Shown piece after piece: positions 1 through 8,098 of a stretch of DNA of 37,384 bases. A program made the translations under genes and the position numbers. The notes below the pieces were generated by a model that ran no database searches, had not been told where the DNA came from, and was given only the letters and a program-made list of their open reading frames with translations. Source of the DNA: Gulosibacter hominis. GTDB taxonomy: Bacteria > Actinomycetota > Actinomycetes > Actinomycetales > Microbacteriaceae. Where the stretch lies: assembly GCF_904842695.1 (NCBI RefSeq), contig NZ_CAJGWQ010000018.1, forward strand, positions 1 through 37,384, read 5' to 3'. Every line of letters starts with the position of its first letter. The first letter of the stretch is position 1.

Positions 1-828
1 GTCCCCCACCACATCCCCCGCCCCGAATATGTGGACCGTGCGGAACCAAACGAACCCGATGGCACCGGCGATTTCTACAGCCCTGAAGAGCTCGAACGGG
101 TGCGCGCGGCCTCGCAAATCGCCGCCGACTGTCTCGAATATCTCGAACAGTTTGTAGTGCCGGGGGTCACCACCGATCGGCTGGATGAACTCGCCCACAA
201 TTTCTTGATCGAGCGCGATGCGTACCCCTCGACGCTCGGCTACCGGGGATTTATGAAGTCGTGCTGCACCTCGCTCAATGAGTGCATCTGTCACGGCATC
301 CCCGACAGCACCGTGCTCGAGTCTGGCGATATTCTCAACATTGATGTCACGGCTTATTTCAACGGGATGCACGGTGACACGAACCGCATGTATGCCGTCG
401 GCACGATCGACACCGAGTCACAACAGCTCATCGATGTCGCCCACGAGGCAATGATGCGCGGTATTCGCGCGGCAAAACCGGGCCGCGAGGTCAACGTCAT
501 CGGCCGCGTGATCGAAAAATACGCGGGTCGTTTTGGCTATGAGTCGGTGCGTGACTACACCGGGCACGGTGTCGGTCGCGCCTTCCACAGCGGCCTGATC
601 ATCCCGCACTACGACACCGACCGCTTCACCGATGTGATTGAGCCGGGCATGGTGTTCACGGTTGAGCCGATGCTCGTCACCGGCTCGCAAGACTGGCGGT
701 CATGGGATGACGGCTGGACCATCGTCACCAACGACGGTTCGCGCTGCGCGCAATTCGAACACACGATTTACATTGGCGAGGACGGGCCCGAAATTCTCAC
801 GCTTCCCGCATCACAACGAAACGGATAG
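1..828 (+). CDS. map: methionine aminopeptidase, type I (5' end outside window)
   Basis: Removes the initiator methionine from new proteins in the cytoplasm. The frame is open to base 1 and the first residues read VPHHIPRPEYV, which matches the N-terminal extension of actinobacterial MetAP proteins. The gene therefore starts upstream of the window, and the GTG at 31 is not the real start. All five metal ligands of the family are visible (numbering from base 1): Asp115 and Asp126 around NIDVTAYFNGMHGD, His189 in TGHGVGR, Glu222 in FTVEPM and Glu253 in QFEHT. The stop is TAG at 826-828. ppgK follows after only 10 nt, so the two are probably co-transcribed. The family and function are secure; only the start is unknown. 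Confidence 0.95.
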   Translation, partial: VPHHIPRPEYVDRAEPNEPDGTGDFYSPEELERVRAASQIAADCLEYLEQFVVPGVTTDRLDELAHNFLIERDAYPSTLGYRGFMKSCCTSLNECICHGIPDSTVLESGDILNIDVTAYFNGMHGDTNRMYAVGTIDTESQQLIDVAHEAMMRGIRAAKPGREVNVIGRVIEKYAGRFGYESVRDYTGHGVGRAFHSGLIIPHYDTDRFTDVIEPGMVFTVEPMLVTGSQDWRSWDDGWTIVTNDGSRCAQFEHTIYIGEDGPEILTLPASQRNG

Positions 829-838
829 AGGCAGCAGC

Positions 839-1630
839 ATGGCGAAATCGGCACGCTACGCAATCGGCATCGATATCGGCGGCACCGGCATCAAGGGCGG
901 TGTTGTCGACTGCAAAAAGGGCAAGCTGCTCGGTAAGCGGTGCAAAGAGGCCACCCCGCCGGGTGCTGCCATCGCGGATGTGCGTGCCGCGGTGCTCACG
1001 CTGTTGGAGCGTATCCGCGCTCAGGAACTCGATACCAAAGTTCCCGCGCTCGACACCCTCCCGATCGGTATCTGTATGCCCGCGGTGATTCGCCACGGCC
1101 GTTCGATGACCGCCGCGAATATCGCCCCGGAATGGGTGGGGTTCGATGCCCGCAGCATGTTTGTCGAGGCGCTGGGAGCACCGGTTTCGCTCGTGAATGA
1201 CGCGGATGCGGCCGGTGTTGCCGAGGTGAAGTTTGGTAATGCGGATGCGGCACAGGGTTCAGTGCTCGTGCTGACGCTCGGCACCGGGATCGGTTCGGCG
1301 CTGGTCTATCGTGGCGATCTCTTCCCAAACACCGAGCTCGGTCATATGGAGCTCGACGGTCACGCCGACTATGAGCGGTACGCCTCGGCAAAGGTTCGAG
1401 AGCGTGAGGGAATCGATGACGCCACCTGGTGTGCCCGACTCTCCCCCTATTTTCGCAAGCTTGAGGCACTCTTCTCGCCGGATGTGTTCGTAATCTCCGG
1501 TGGAATTTCAAAGCGCGCGACCGAATTCATCCCGCTCATCGATGTCACCACACCGATCGTGCCGGCAAAGCTAAAAAATAACGCGGGCATTATTGGTGCC
1601 GCGTTGCTGGGAGCTTCGGGCTGGGACTAG
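839..1630 (+). CDS. ppgK: polyphosphate glucokinase
   Basis: Phosphorylates glucose to glucose-6-phosphate using polyphosphate (and usually ATP) as donor; a cytoplasmic ROK-family enzyme typical of actinobacteria. The 263-residue product has the phosphate-1 loop DIGGTGIKG at residues 12-20, the glucose-contact stretch NDADAAGVAE, the phosphate-2 loop LTLGTGIGSAL, and NTELGHMEL with the sugar-binding Glu-His pair. Its length and C-terminus (NNAGIIGAALLG) fit PpgK better than an ordinary ATP glucokinase. The ATG at 839 is preferred over earlier in-frame starts because it follows map by 10 nt and begins exactly at the family N-terminus. A weak purine-rich ribosome site (GAGG) lies upstream. It is convergent with rnpB. 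Confidence 0.92.
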   Translation: MAKSARYAIGIDIGGTGIKGGVVDCKKGKLLGKRCKEATPPGAAIADVRAAVLTLLERIRAQELDTKVPALDTLPIGICMPAVIRHGRSMTAANIAPEWVGFDARSMFVEALGAPVSLVNDADAAGVAEVKFGNADAAQGSVLVLTLGTGIGSALVYRGDLFPNTELGHMELDGHADYERYASAKVREREGIDDATWCARLSPYFRKLEALFSPDVFVISGGISKRATEFIPLIDVTTPIVPAKLKNNAGIIGAALLGASGWD

Positions 1631-1648
1631 CGCCGGTCGGTCCAGCAA

Positions 1649-1703
1649 ATATGAACTAACTCGCAAGGCTCGCAAAATACGAACCGGCTCGTAGAGTACG
1701 AAC
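1649..1703. repeat. decayed repeats of the rnpB 3' strand
   Basis: Two adjacent 19-nt units, 1669-1687 and 1688-1706, agree at 15 of 19 positions (CTCGCAAAATACGAACCGG and CTCGTAGAGTACGAACGGG). A weaker third copy lies upstream around 1641-1659. The core octamer reads ATATGAAC at 1649-1656, ATACGAAC at 1677-1684 and GTACGAAC at 1696-1703. The last of these is the 3' strand of the outer P1 helix of RNase P RNA. The tract fills the space between the convergent ppgK and rnpB. No clear hairpin plus T-tract terminator for rnpB was seen here. Confidence 0.6.
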
Positions 1704-2055
1704 GGGCCGGCCGATACGCCGGGTTCTGTACGGGTTACCCCGTGGCGACCATCTATCTCGGCGGCACGTTACCGTGTCGCTCTAGCAGCTCACCCGGGAA
1801 CTCGGCGAGCCGCGTCAACGTTCCCTATTGGCCTTGCTCCGGACGAGGTTTACCGTGCGATGCGCGTCACCGCGCATCCGGTGCGCTCTTACCGCACCTT
1901 TTCACCCTTACCCGCGCTGCGGGCGGTTTGTTTTCTGTGGCACTGTCTCGCGGGTTACCCCGGGTGGGCGTTACCCACCGTCCTGCTCTGCGGAGCCCGG
2001 ACGTTCCTCGATTCACCAGAGTGAGTCGCGGTCGCCTGGCCGGCCCTGTTCGTAC
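1696..2055 (-). ncRNA. rnpB: RNase P RNA, bacterial class A
   Basis: Catalytic RNA of ribonuclease P, which matures tRNA 5' ends. Read on the minus strand, the conserved 5' core GAGGAACGTCCGGGCTCC appears near 2010-1993 and the conserved 3' core ACAGAACCCGGC...ATCGGCC near 1729-1711. The ends were set by the P1 helix: GGGCCGGCC (2046-2038) pairs with GGCCGGCCC (1712-1704), and the helix continues with GTACGAAC (2055-2048) pairing with GTTCGTAC (1703-1696) across one bulged A. That gives an RNA of about 360 nt, normal for actinobacteria. A TACAAT -10 box at 2067-2062 would start transcription at about 2055. The exact processed ends are inferred. Open frames reading through this segment are shadows. 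Confidence 0.95.
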
Positions 2056-2061
2056 CGACCA

Positions 2062-2067
2062 ATTGTA
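2062..2067 (-). promoter_or_regulatory. -10 box for rnpB
   Basis: TACAAT on the minus strand, five of six matches to TATAAT. It lies 6 nt before the predicted RNA 5' end, which is also where the outer P1 pairing begins; two independent clues thus agree on the start. No good -35 box was recognised 16-18 nt upstream. Confidence 0.6.
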
Positions 2068-2093
2068 GCTGCACGCGCATGAGCGGCGACAGA

Positions 2094-2831
2094 CTATTGC
2101 AGATCTGATCGTGCCGTGCGCACGAGCACTGCCCCGGTGACCGGGCAGTAGGCGAGCTCATCGGCGGCGAGGCTGCGTATTTGTGCCAGCTCGCTTTGAC
2201 CGAGCTCAAGGTTTGAGGCCGTGGAAACAGTGCCAACCAGTTCGGCCGCGCCGATTCCGGAGTTTTTCCGTGCCCGCTCGTATGCCTGCAACAGTTCGGC
2301 GGGGACGCTGTCAATTATGGCTTTACGCCGCAGCTGCAGATCACGCGCCTGCTCGCGAATGTGGTCGCGAGCCTGTTCGCGCCGCTGCAGCAAATCTGCC
2401 GCGAGTTCTTCAATTTCATTGAGCGAGGCGCGCGCGGTGTCGAGCTGTTGCTGGAGCGCAGCCACAGTTTCTTCCTGCTCCAGTTCACTGGCGGCGAGTG
2501 CGTCTGCACGTCGGGTCAGCGTGGCGAGCTCTGCCTGCAGCCCGGCAATTTCTTTCGTGGAGGTCGATTCGGCTAGCAGCTGCTCGTCGCGCGCCCGGCG
2601 CTCTGCCACCACGCGCGAATCGTCGCGGGTGCGGGCGAGCTCTGCCTGTGCCGCATCCAGCGCCCCGTGCGCCTGTGCTGCTGCCTGCCGCCGGCTGCGG
2701 CGATCGTTTTCGATCGAGAGCAAATGCTCCTGCTCGGGCATATTTTTGGCCAGGTGCTGTAGTCGTGCGGTGGCGCTATCCACTTCAGCGAGTTTCAGCA
2801 ATTGCAGCTGTTGTTCGGTGCTGGCTCTCAT
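2094..2831 (-). CDS. coiled-coil protein of the C4 zinc-ribbon family, zinc site degenerate
   Basis: A 245-residue cytoplasmic protein. Residues about 10-175 are a long charged, heptad-like coiled coil (many Ala, Glu, Gln, Arg). The C-terminus (190-240) aligns with the zinc ribbon of this family, but where homologs carry CxxC...CxxC this protein has Ser203, Ser206, Cys229 and Thr232 (VSTASNLEL and YCPVTGAVLVR). Only one of four cysteines remains, so zinc binding is unlikely. The surrounding fold residues (LEL, AVLVRT) are kept. The start is the ATG at 2831 with GAGAGGAG upstream. It follows the Nif3-like gene by 31 nt on the same strand and precedes rnpB, a common actinobacterial order. The molecular function of the family is not well settled; a nucleic-acid or ribosome link has been proposed for relatives. 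Confidence 0.85.
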   Translation of the reverse strand: MRASTEQQLQLLKLAEVDSATARLQHLAKNMPEQEHLLSIENDRRSRRQAAAQAHGALDAAQAELARTRDDSRVVAERRARDEQLLAESTSTKEIAGLQAELATLTRRADALAASELEQEETVAALQQQLDTARASLNEIEELAADLLQRREQARDHIREQARDLQLRRKAIIDSVPAELLQAYERARKNSGIGAAELVGTVSTASNLELGQSELAQIRSLAADELAYCPVTGAVLVRTARSDLQ

Positions 2832-2862
2832 CGTGCCGGTGCTCCTCTCGTCTTGGTGGCCG

Positions 2863-3699
2863 TCACGCCTGCTGTGCCACCGTGAATGTCCACGGGTCGG
2901 TGTTGTGCGTTGACACCCGCACTTCAATATCGGGATGTGCCTCGCGGATGCGCGCGGCCGCGCCATCGAGCCACAGCCACTCGCTAGCAAAATGCGCGGT
3001 ATCAACGAGTGCCGGCCCGCCGGCCAAAATCGCCTGCTCGCGGGCCTCGGATGCCGGATGATGACGCAGGTCACTCGTCAAATACACATCGGCACCGCGC
3101 ACCAGCGGGTGCGAGAGCAGCGAGTCGCCAGCGCCAGAGCAGCAGGCCACTCGGCGCACCGGCTGCTCGGGTTCTCCGGCCACCCGAACCCCGCCCGCGG
3201 TGGCCGGGAAAATCTCGGCCACTCGCTCAGCGAACTCACGCAGGGTGATCGATTCGGGGAGTTCCCCGACCAGGCCGATTCCGCGCTCGGGATTATTCGC
3301 CAGCGGCTCAATCGGGATGCGTTCCTCGGCGCCCGCGGGAATACCGAGACGATCAAAAATGGTTCCGGTGGGGCCTGACTCAACCACATCGGCATTTGTG
3401 TGGGCCGACTCGAGCGCGCATCCACCGCGAATGAGCCGCGCCAAAAGCGCGCCCTTGTATTGGTCTTCGGCAATTGAGGTGACGCCGCGCAGTAGCAGCG
3501 GATGGTGCGTGAACAGCAGCTGCGCTCGCCACTCGAGCGCCTCGGTCACCGTGGCAGCTACCGGATCAACGGCAAAAAGCATCCGCTCGATCACGGCATC
3601 CGGGTCGCCGCTAGCAAGTCCCACCGCATCCCACGATTGAGCGTCGGCTGCGGGATACAGCGCATCAATAGTGGCTCGCAATTCACGCAGAGTGGTCAT
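2863..3699 (-). CDS. Nif3-like dinuclear metal centre protein
   Basis: A 278-residue member of the Nif3/YbgI family, which forms hexameric rings around a two-metal site; some members have been linked to GTP cyclohydrolase I type 2 but the role here is unknown. Metal-site motifs are visible: THHPLLL near residue 64, AHTNAD near residue 98, and DTAHFASEW near residue 233 supplying His and Glu. The start ATG at 3699 is supported by a TACGCT -10 box just 6 nt upstream, implying a leaderless mRNA. It is divergent from the PH-domain gene and probably co-transcribed with the degenerate zinc-ribbon gene downstream. Confidence 0.9.
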   Translation of the reverse strand: MTTLRELRATIDALYPAADAQSWDAVGLASGDPDAVIERMLFAVDPVAATVTEALEWRAQLLFTHHPLLLRGVTSIAEDQYKGALLARLIRGGCALESAHTNADVVESGPTGTIFDRLGIPAGAEERIPIEPLANNPERGIGLVGELPESITLREFAERVAEIFPATAGGVRVAGEPEQPVRRVACCSGAGDSLLSHPLVRGADVYLTSDLRHHPASEAREQAILAGGPALVDTAHFASEWLWLDGAAARIREAHPDIEVRVSTHNTDPWTFTVAQQA

Positions 3700-3705
3700 A
3701 CCGTC

Positions 3706-3711
3706 AGCGTA
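3706..3711 (-). promoter_or_regulatory. -10 box, leaderless start of the Nif3-like gene
   Basis: TACGCT on the minus strand, separated by 6 nt from the ATG at 3699, so transcription would begin at or next to the A of the start codon. No Shine-Dalgarno sequence lies between. The same hexamer at the same distance precedes the M20 dipeptidase gene. Confidence 0.55.
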
Positions 3712-3760
3712 CCGAACTCCAAATCTGAACCCGAGCTACACGCTGTTCACGGATGCGCAA

Positions 3761-3766
3761 TAGGCT
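3761..3766 (+). promoter_or_regulatory. -10 box, leaderless start of the PH-domain gene
   Basis: TAGGCT lies 7 nt upstream of the ATG at 3774, with no ribosome-binding site between them. The identical hexamer lies 6 nt before the apt ATG. Confidence 0.5.
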
Positions 3767-3773
3767 CTTGGGT

Positions 3774-4283
3774 ATGGGAATTCCGAAGCGCCTGCTCGGC
3801 AGCGATGAGCAGATCATCTATCACCTTCGCACGCACATTAAGCGCATCTTGGGCTGGCTGCTGCTCGGCCTGTTGATCGTTATTGCCGCTGTTGTTGGCG
3901 CGCTGCTGCTGCCTTCCGACTGGCAGCCGGTCGGATCGTGGGTCATCTTCGGTCTGGCGGTAATCCTGCTGGTTCCGCTGACATTTGTGCCGCTGTTGAA
4001 GTGGGCTACCACCACCTACACGATCACCAACCGCCGCATCATTACCCGCACCGGAATTTTTAACAAGACCGGGCACGATATTCCCCTTGGACGCATTTCA
4101 AATGTGTCGTATGACCGTTCGTTCATCGACCGGCTCTTCCGCTGCGGCACGCTGATTCTTGAAACCTCAGCCGATAATCCGCTGCTACTCGACGATATTC
4201 CGCAGGTTGAAAAAGTGCATGTGCGCATCACCGAGCTGCTTTTCCGGCTCGACCGCGAAGAACGGCTGGCACCGGATCACTAG
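3774..4283 (+). CDS. PH domain-containing membrane protein
   Basis: A 169-residue membrane protein with a bacterial PH (bPH) domain; function unknown. Two hydrophobic segments, about residues 24-46 and 54-76, are followed directly by the bPH domain, whose hallmark Y-T-(I/V)-TNRRII and IPLGRISNV motifs are visible (residues about 82-110). The C-terminus is short and charged. The ATG at 3774 is preferred over the ATG at 3753: it starts at the family-like MGIPKRLL and sits 7 nt behind a TAGGCT -10 box, whereas the upstream ATG would precede that box. apt follows 29 nt later but appears to have its own promoter. Confidence 0.88.
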   Translation: MGIPKRLLGSDEQIIYHLRTHIKRILGWLLLGLLIVIAAVVGALLLPSDWQPVGSWVIFGLAVILLVPLTFVPLLKWATTTYTITNRRIITRTGIFNKTGHDIPLGRISNVSYDRSFIDRLFRCGTLILETSADNPLLLDDIPQVEKVHVRITELLFRLDREERLAPDH

Positions 4284-4300
4284 CGCGACGCCGAGCGAAC

Positions 4301-4306
4301 TAGGCT
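4301..4306 (+). promoter_or_regulatory. -10 box, leaderless start of apt
   Basis: TAGGCT with a 6-nt gap to the ATG at 4313, and no Shine-Dalgarno sequence. It lies in the short gap after the PH-domain gene, suggesting apt is transcribed from here as a leaderless message. Confidence 0.5.
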
Positions 4307-4312
4307 GAATAT

Positions 4313-4846
4313 ATGCTCAGCCCCGAACTCGAACGCGCACAGTCTCTGATCGTCTCGATTCCCGACTACCCCCAGCCGGGCATCATTTTTCGCGACATAA
4401 TGCCGCTCTTAGCGGATGCAGACGCGTTTCGAGCGATCACGGCCGAGATGCTGCGCCCCTTTGCCGGCCAGTTTGATGTGGTTGCCGGTGTTGAAGCACG
4501 CGGTTTTTTATTTGCCGGTGCGGCCGCGGCCTTCTCGGGTGCCGGACTCGCGCCGATTCGCAAGGCCGGTAAGCTGCCGCGTCCCGCCGCATCAGTGGAG
4601 TACACACTCGAATACGGCACCGCCACCATCGAGATGCACGCCGACCTGCCGCGTGGCGCCCGGGTGCTGCTGCTCGACGATGTGCTGGCAACCGGTGGCA
4701 CACTGCTGGCCGCGCAACAGTTGATTCGCGAAATTGGCTGCGAACTTGTCGGCACCAGCGTTTTGGTCGACCTCGCAGACCTCGGCGGTGCCGAGGTCCT
4801 CAGCCGCTCCGGTGATGCGCCGCTACACCGCGTGTTTAGCTACTAG
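4313..4846 (+). CDS. apt: adenine phosphoribosyltransferase
   Basis: Salvages adenine to AMP using PRPP in the cytoplasm. The 177-residue length is normal for Apt. The N-terminal DYPQPGIIFRDI motif (residues 18-29), the GVEARGFLF segment (59-67) and the PRPP-binding loop VLLLDDVLATGGTL (118-131) are all present, as is the KAGKLP flexible loop near residue 84. The start follows a leaderless-type -10 box. Transcription ends at a strong hairpin at 4925-4956 shared with the oncoming ctaF transcript. Confidence 0.95.
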   Translation: MLSPELERAQSLIVSIPDYPQPGIIFRDIMPLLADADAFRAITAEMLRPFAGQFDVVAGVEARGFLFAGAAAAFSGAGLAPIRKAGKLPRPAASVEYTLEYGTATIEMHADLPRGARVLLLDDVLATGGTLLAAQQLIREIGCELVGTSVLVDLADLGGAEVLSRSGDAPLHRVFSY

Positions 4847-4919
4847 GAGTTCTCGGTTTAACGCCGCTGGTTGCAGACCTCGACGATATCTGTCGGGTTC
4901 ACACCAGCATCCGCCCATA

Positions 4920-4963
4920 ACAAAAGCGCCGGTGCAGGCATAACTGCACCGGCGCTCTTGTTT
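4920..4963. terminator. bidirectional terminator between apt and ctaF
   Basis: A perfect 13-bp stem, AGCGCCGGTGCAG at 4925-4937 and CTGCACCGGCGCT at 4944-4956, with a 6-nt loop. It is followed by CTTGTTT on the plus strand and by TTTGTT on the minus strand, so it can stop both convergent transcripts. Confidence 0.88.
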
Positions 4964-4969
4964 GAGCTA

Positions 4970-5389
4970 CTAGTGGCCGTAGTTGCCGCGGTAGAACTCG
5001 TACGACCATCCAAGCACACCGATAAGTGCGATCGGCGCGAGGAAGAAGGCGGGCCACCAGCCGAAGGCGATGCTCGCAAACACGAAACCAATACCAGCGG
5101 CGGTAACGAACGGCCACATCGAGTGCGGCGCAAAAAAGCCGAGTTCGGAGTCGGCCTCGTGGATCTCAGCCTCTTGTCGGTCTTCAGGCAGCCGCTTCTG
5201 ACGGAACGGCTTGTCTTCAATGTCGAGGTAGAAGGCGATGAACATCGAGAAGGCGATCATCAGCACGAAGGCGACCGAACCGACGGGCTCGGGCTGACCG
5301 GTGTCGACCCAGGTCCACGCGATGTAGGCGGCAGCCATCACCGCGTAAAAAATCGACAGCGCCCAAAGGAGCTTTGCATTTGTACGCAT
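4970..5389 (-). CDS. ctaF: cytochrome c oxidase subunit IV (actinobacterial type)
   Basis: A small membrane subunit of the aa3-type cytochrome c oxidase, found mainly in actinobacteria. The 139-residue product has four hydrophobic segments: residues about 8-27, 37-55, 90-107 and 109-128. The N-terminal MRTNAKLLW and the charged middle loop with Pro-Glu-rich sequence fit the family. It begins 5 nt after the ctaD stop, which implies translational coupling; no clear Shine-Dalgarno sequence is visible. It is the last gene of ctaC-ctaD-ctaF, followed by the shared terminator. Confidence 0.92.
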   Translation of the reverse strand: MRTNAKLLWALSIFYAVMAAAYIAWTWVDTGQPEPVGSVAFVLMIAFSMFIAFYLDIEDKPFRQKRLPEDRQEAEIHEADSELGFFAPHSMWPFVTAAGIGFVFASIAFGWWPAFFLAPIALIGVLGWSYEFYRGNYGH

Positions 5390-5394
5390 GTGTC

Positions 5395-7119
5395 TTAGGC
5401 CTTTCCGCCGACGGTGACAGGCTCGTCGTGTGCACCGGGTGCAGCGAGCTCAGGGTGGTTAAGGTCGAACGCCGGACGCTCCGAGCGGATGCGCGGGATC
5501 GAAGTGAAGTTGTGACGCGGCGGCGGGCAGCTGGTTGCCCACTCGAGCGAGCCACCGTAGCCCCACGGGTCGTTCACGGTTACCTTCTTGCCGTTGCGGT
5601 GGGTGAGGAACACGTTGATGAAGAACGGGATCATCGAAACCGCCAGGATGATGGCACCGATCGATGAAACCTGGTTCATCCAGGTGTAGTGCGCCTCTGC
5701 CTGGTAGGTGAAATAACGACGGGGCATGCCCATCACACCGAGCCAGTGCTGGATCAGGAAGGTGGTGTGGAAGCCGACGAACAAAATCCAGAAGTGGATC
5801 TTGCCCAGACGCTCGTTGAGCATCTTGCCGGTGAACTTGGGCCACCAGAAGTAGAAGCCAGCGAACATTGCGAACACCACGGTACCGAAGATCACGTAGT
5901 GGAAGTGAGCCACCACGAAGTAGGTGTCGGAGACGTGGAAGTCAAGCATCGGCGAGGCCAGGATGACACCGGTGAGACCACCGAAAACGAACGACACCAG
6001 GAAGCCAAGCGAGAACAGCATCGGGGTTTCGAAGGTGATCGAACCACGCCACATGGTACCGATCCAGTTGAAAATCTTCACACCGGTTGGCACCGCGATG
6101 AGCATCGTCATCAGAGCGAAGAACGGCAGCAGCACCGAGCCGGTGACATACATGTGGTGTGCCCACACCGAAGCCGAGAGCGCGGCAATCGAGATGGTCG
6201 CGAGCACCAGGGTCTTGTAACCGAAGATCGGCTTGCGGCTGAACACCGGGAAGATCTCCGAGACGATACCGAAGAACGGCAGCGCGATGACGTACACCTC
6301 TGGGTGGCCGAAGAACCAGAACAGGTGCTGGTAGAGGATCGTGCCGCCCGCGTCGACGTCGTAGATGTGGGTTCCGAAAACACGGTCCATGAGCAGACCG
6401 AACCAGGCAGCGGTGAGCACGGGGAAGGCGAACAGCACCAGGATTGAGGTGATGAGCGTGTTCCAGGTGAACACTGGCATGCGCCACATGGTCATACCGG
6501 GTGCACGCATGGTGAGGATCGTGGTGATGAAGTTCACCGCACCAAAAATGGTGGCGTAACCGGTGAGTGCCAGACCGGCAACCCAGAGGTGACCACCGGC
6601 ACCGGGGCTGAAGGTCGAAAGCGACAGCGGGGTGTAGGCAGTCCAGCCGAAGGATGCGGCACCCTGCGGGGTGAGGAAGCCGAGCACCGCGATGATCGCA
6701 CCGAAGCTGTACAGCCAGTAGGCGAAGTTGTTGAGTCGCGGGAAGGCAACGTCAGCGGTACCAATCTGCAGCGGCACCAGCACGTTGGCAAAGCCAGCGA
6801 ACAGCGGGGTTGCGAACATGAGGAGCATGATCGTGCCGTGCATGGTGAACAGCTGGTTGAACTGTTCCTTGGTGGCAATCATTTCCATGCCGGGTGCGAA
6901 CAGCTGACCACGGATCAGCAGCGCAAGCACACCACCGATGCAGAACCATACAACCGACGAAACCAGGTACATGTAACCAAGCTTCTTGTGGTCGGTGGTG
7001 GTGATTAGGTCAACGATTGCGTTGCCTTTTTTGCCGATCGTGTTGCGGTCGAGGTCGGAAACCGTGAGCGGTCCTTCGTTACCTTCGATGCCTGTCGGCC
7101 GGTTAAGCGTTGAACTCAT
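5395..7119 (-). CDS. ctaD: cytochrome c oxidase subunit I
   Basis: The catalytic subunit of the aa3-type terminal oxidase: it carries heme a and the heme a3-CuB centre, reduces O2 to water and pumps protons. The 574-residue product has about twelve membrane segments. Diagnostic residues are visible: the heme ligand in [10 protein letters not shown], the CuB His with cross-linked Tyr in FGHPEVYVI, the His pair in WAHHMYVTG, and the two heme His ligands in [11 protein letters not shown]. The ATG at 7119 follows the ctaC stop by 12 nt. Nothing is truncated or out of frame. Confidence 0.97.
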   Translation of the reverse strand: MSSTLNRPTGIEGNEGPLTVSDLDRNTIGKKGNAIVDLITTTDHKKLGYMYLVSSVVWFCIGGVLALLIRGQLFAPGMEMIATKEQFNQLFTMHGTIMLLMFATPLFAGFANVLVPLQIGTADVAFPRLNNFAYWLYSFGAIIAVLGFLTPQGAASFGWTAYTPLSLSTFSPGAGGHLWVAGLALTGYATIFGAVNFITTILTMRAPGMTMWRMPVFTWNTLITSILVLFAFPVLTAAWFGLLMDRVFGTHIYDVDAGGTILYQHLFWFFGHPEVYVIALPFFGIVSEIFPVFSRKPIFGYKTLVLATISIAALSASVWAHHMYVTGSVLLPFFALMTMLIAVPTGVKIFNWIGTMWRGSITFETPMLFSLGFLVSFVFGGLTGVILASPMLDFHVSDTYFVVAHFHYVIFGTVVFAMFAGFYFWWPKFTGKMLNERLGKIHFWILFVGFHTTFLIQHWLGVMGMPRRYFTYQAEAHYTWMNQVSSIGAIILAVSMIPFFINVFLTHRNGKKVTVNDPWGYGGSLEWATSCPPPRHNFTSIPRIRSERPAFDLNHPELAAPGAHDEPVTVGGKA

Positions 7120-7131
7120 CTTTACCCTGCC

Positions 7132-8049
7132 TTAGTGCTCTTCGTGTTGAATTTCGGGGACCTTGGTGCCCGGGTTGTGCAAGTTGCGGTTGAACTCGTC
7201 GCCGACGGCGCCAGTGTTGCCCTGGGCGGCGAGGCTGTCGAGGTACTTCCGGTATTCGCCTGCCGAAACCACCTTGACCTGGAACAGCATCATCGAGTGG
7301 TACTCACCACACAGCTCGGCGCACTTACCGATGTAGGTGCCTTCCTCGGTGGGAGTGAACGACATCTGGTTGGTCTTACCGGGGATGGTGTCTTCCTTGT
7401 AGTGGAACTGCGGCACCCAGAACGAGTGGGCGACGTCACGCGACTTGAGGTCGATGGTGACCTTGGCGTCAACCGGCAGGTAGAGCGTGGGCAGCTTGTC
7501 CATGTTGATTTCGCCGGTGGTCTTGCCGTCGGCGTCACGCACTTCTTCAGCCTGCACACCCTGGTAGTACACAGCAGCGTGGTCGTGGGGCGATCCCTCT
7601 ACCTCGAGGTAGTTGAAGTCCCACGCCCACTGCTTGCCGTAGACCTCGATGTGCACCTCGCGCTCATCGTCGGCCCAGTTTTCTTCAATCTTGGCCTGCT
7701 CACGTGCGGTGAAAGCAAAGAAACCGGCGACCAGCACGACGGGGATCACGGTGAACATGATCTCAATCGGCATGTGGTAGCGCATCTGCTGCGGCATACC
7801 GGTTTCGTTCTTGCGGCGACGGTAGGCAACCGAAGCCCAGATAACCAGGCCCCAGGTGAGCAGACCCACACCCATGAGCGCCACCCACGAGTTGGCCCAG
7901 AAGTTACCGATGGCATCACCCACGTCGCTGATGCCCTTGTGGCCTGGCATATAGGCCGCAAGCTCCGCTTCAGTGCAGCCGGTGAGCACGAGCGCCGCTA
8001 GCGCGGCCGTACCTCCGGCTAGCCACTTCTTAATGTGGTTCTTCCGCAC
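7132..8049 (-). CDS. ctaC: cytochrome c oxidase subunit II, lipoprotein
   Basis: The electron-entry subunit of the aa3 oxidase. The 305-residue product begins with a lipoprotein signal: charged MRKNHIKK, a hydrophobic core, and a lipobox ending LTGC with Cys25 as the lipidated residue. Two transmembrane segments follow (about residues 54-75 and 97-118), then an outward cupredoxin domain with the CuA motif CAELCGEYHSMM. The GTG at 8049 is chosen because AAAGG lies 6 nt upstream and it gives a compact signal peptide; an ATG eight codons earlier has no ribosome site. A TACACT -10 box lies upstream at 8092-8087. First gene of ctaC-ctaD-ctaF; qcr genes are not in the window. Confidence 0.95.
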   Translation of the reverse strand: MRKNHIKKWLAGGTAALAALVLTGCTEAELAAYMPGHKGISDVGDAIGNFWANSWVALMGVGLLTWGLVIWASVAYRRRKNETGMPQQMRYHMPIEIMFTVIPVVLVAGFFAFTAREQAKIEENWADDEREVHIEVYGKQWAWDFNYLEVEGSPHDHAAVYYQGVQAEEVRDADGKTTGEINMDKLPTLYLPVDAKVTIDLKSRDVAHSFWVPQFHYKEDTIPGKTNQMSFTPTEEGTYIGKCAELCGEYHSMMLFQVKVVSAGEYRKYLDSLAAQGNTGAVGDEFNRNLHNPGTKVPEIQHEEH

Positions 8050-8086
8050 GATGGACCTTTCGAGAAGACGCATACAGACGACTCAC

Positions 8087-8092
8087 AGTGTA
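8087..8092 (-). promoter_or_regulatory. candidate -10 box for ctaCDF
   Basis: TACACT on the minus strand, about 37 nt upstream of the chosen GTG start, which has its own ribosome-binding site. A strong hairpin at 8099-8155 sits directly upstream, separating this unit from the ErpA gene. No -35 box was recognised. Confidence 0.4.
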
Positions 8093-8098
8093 GTCACA

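Noticed and set aside
1742-2068. Plus-strand open frame of 108 codons
   Set aside because: It lies on the complement of RNase P RNA, whose conserved core and P1 helix explain the segment.
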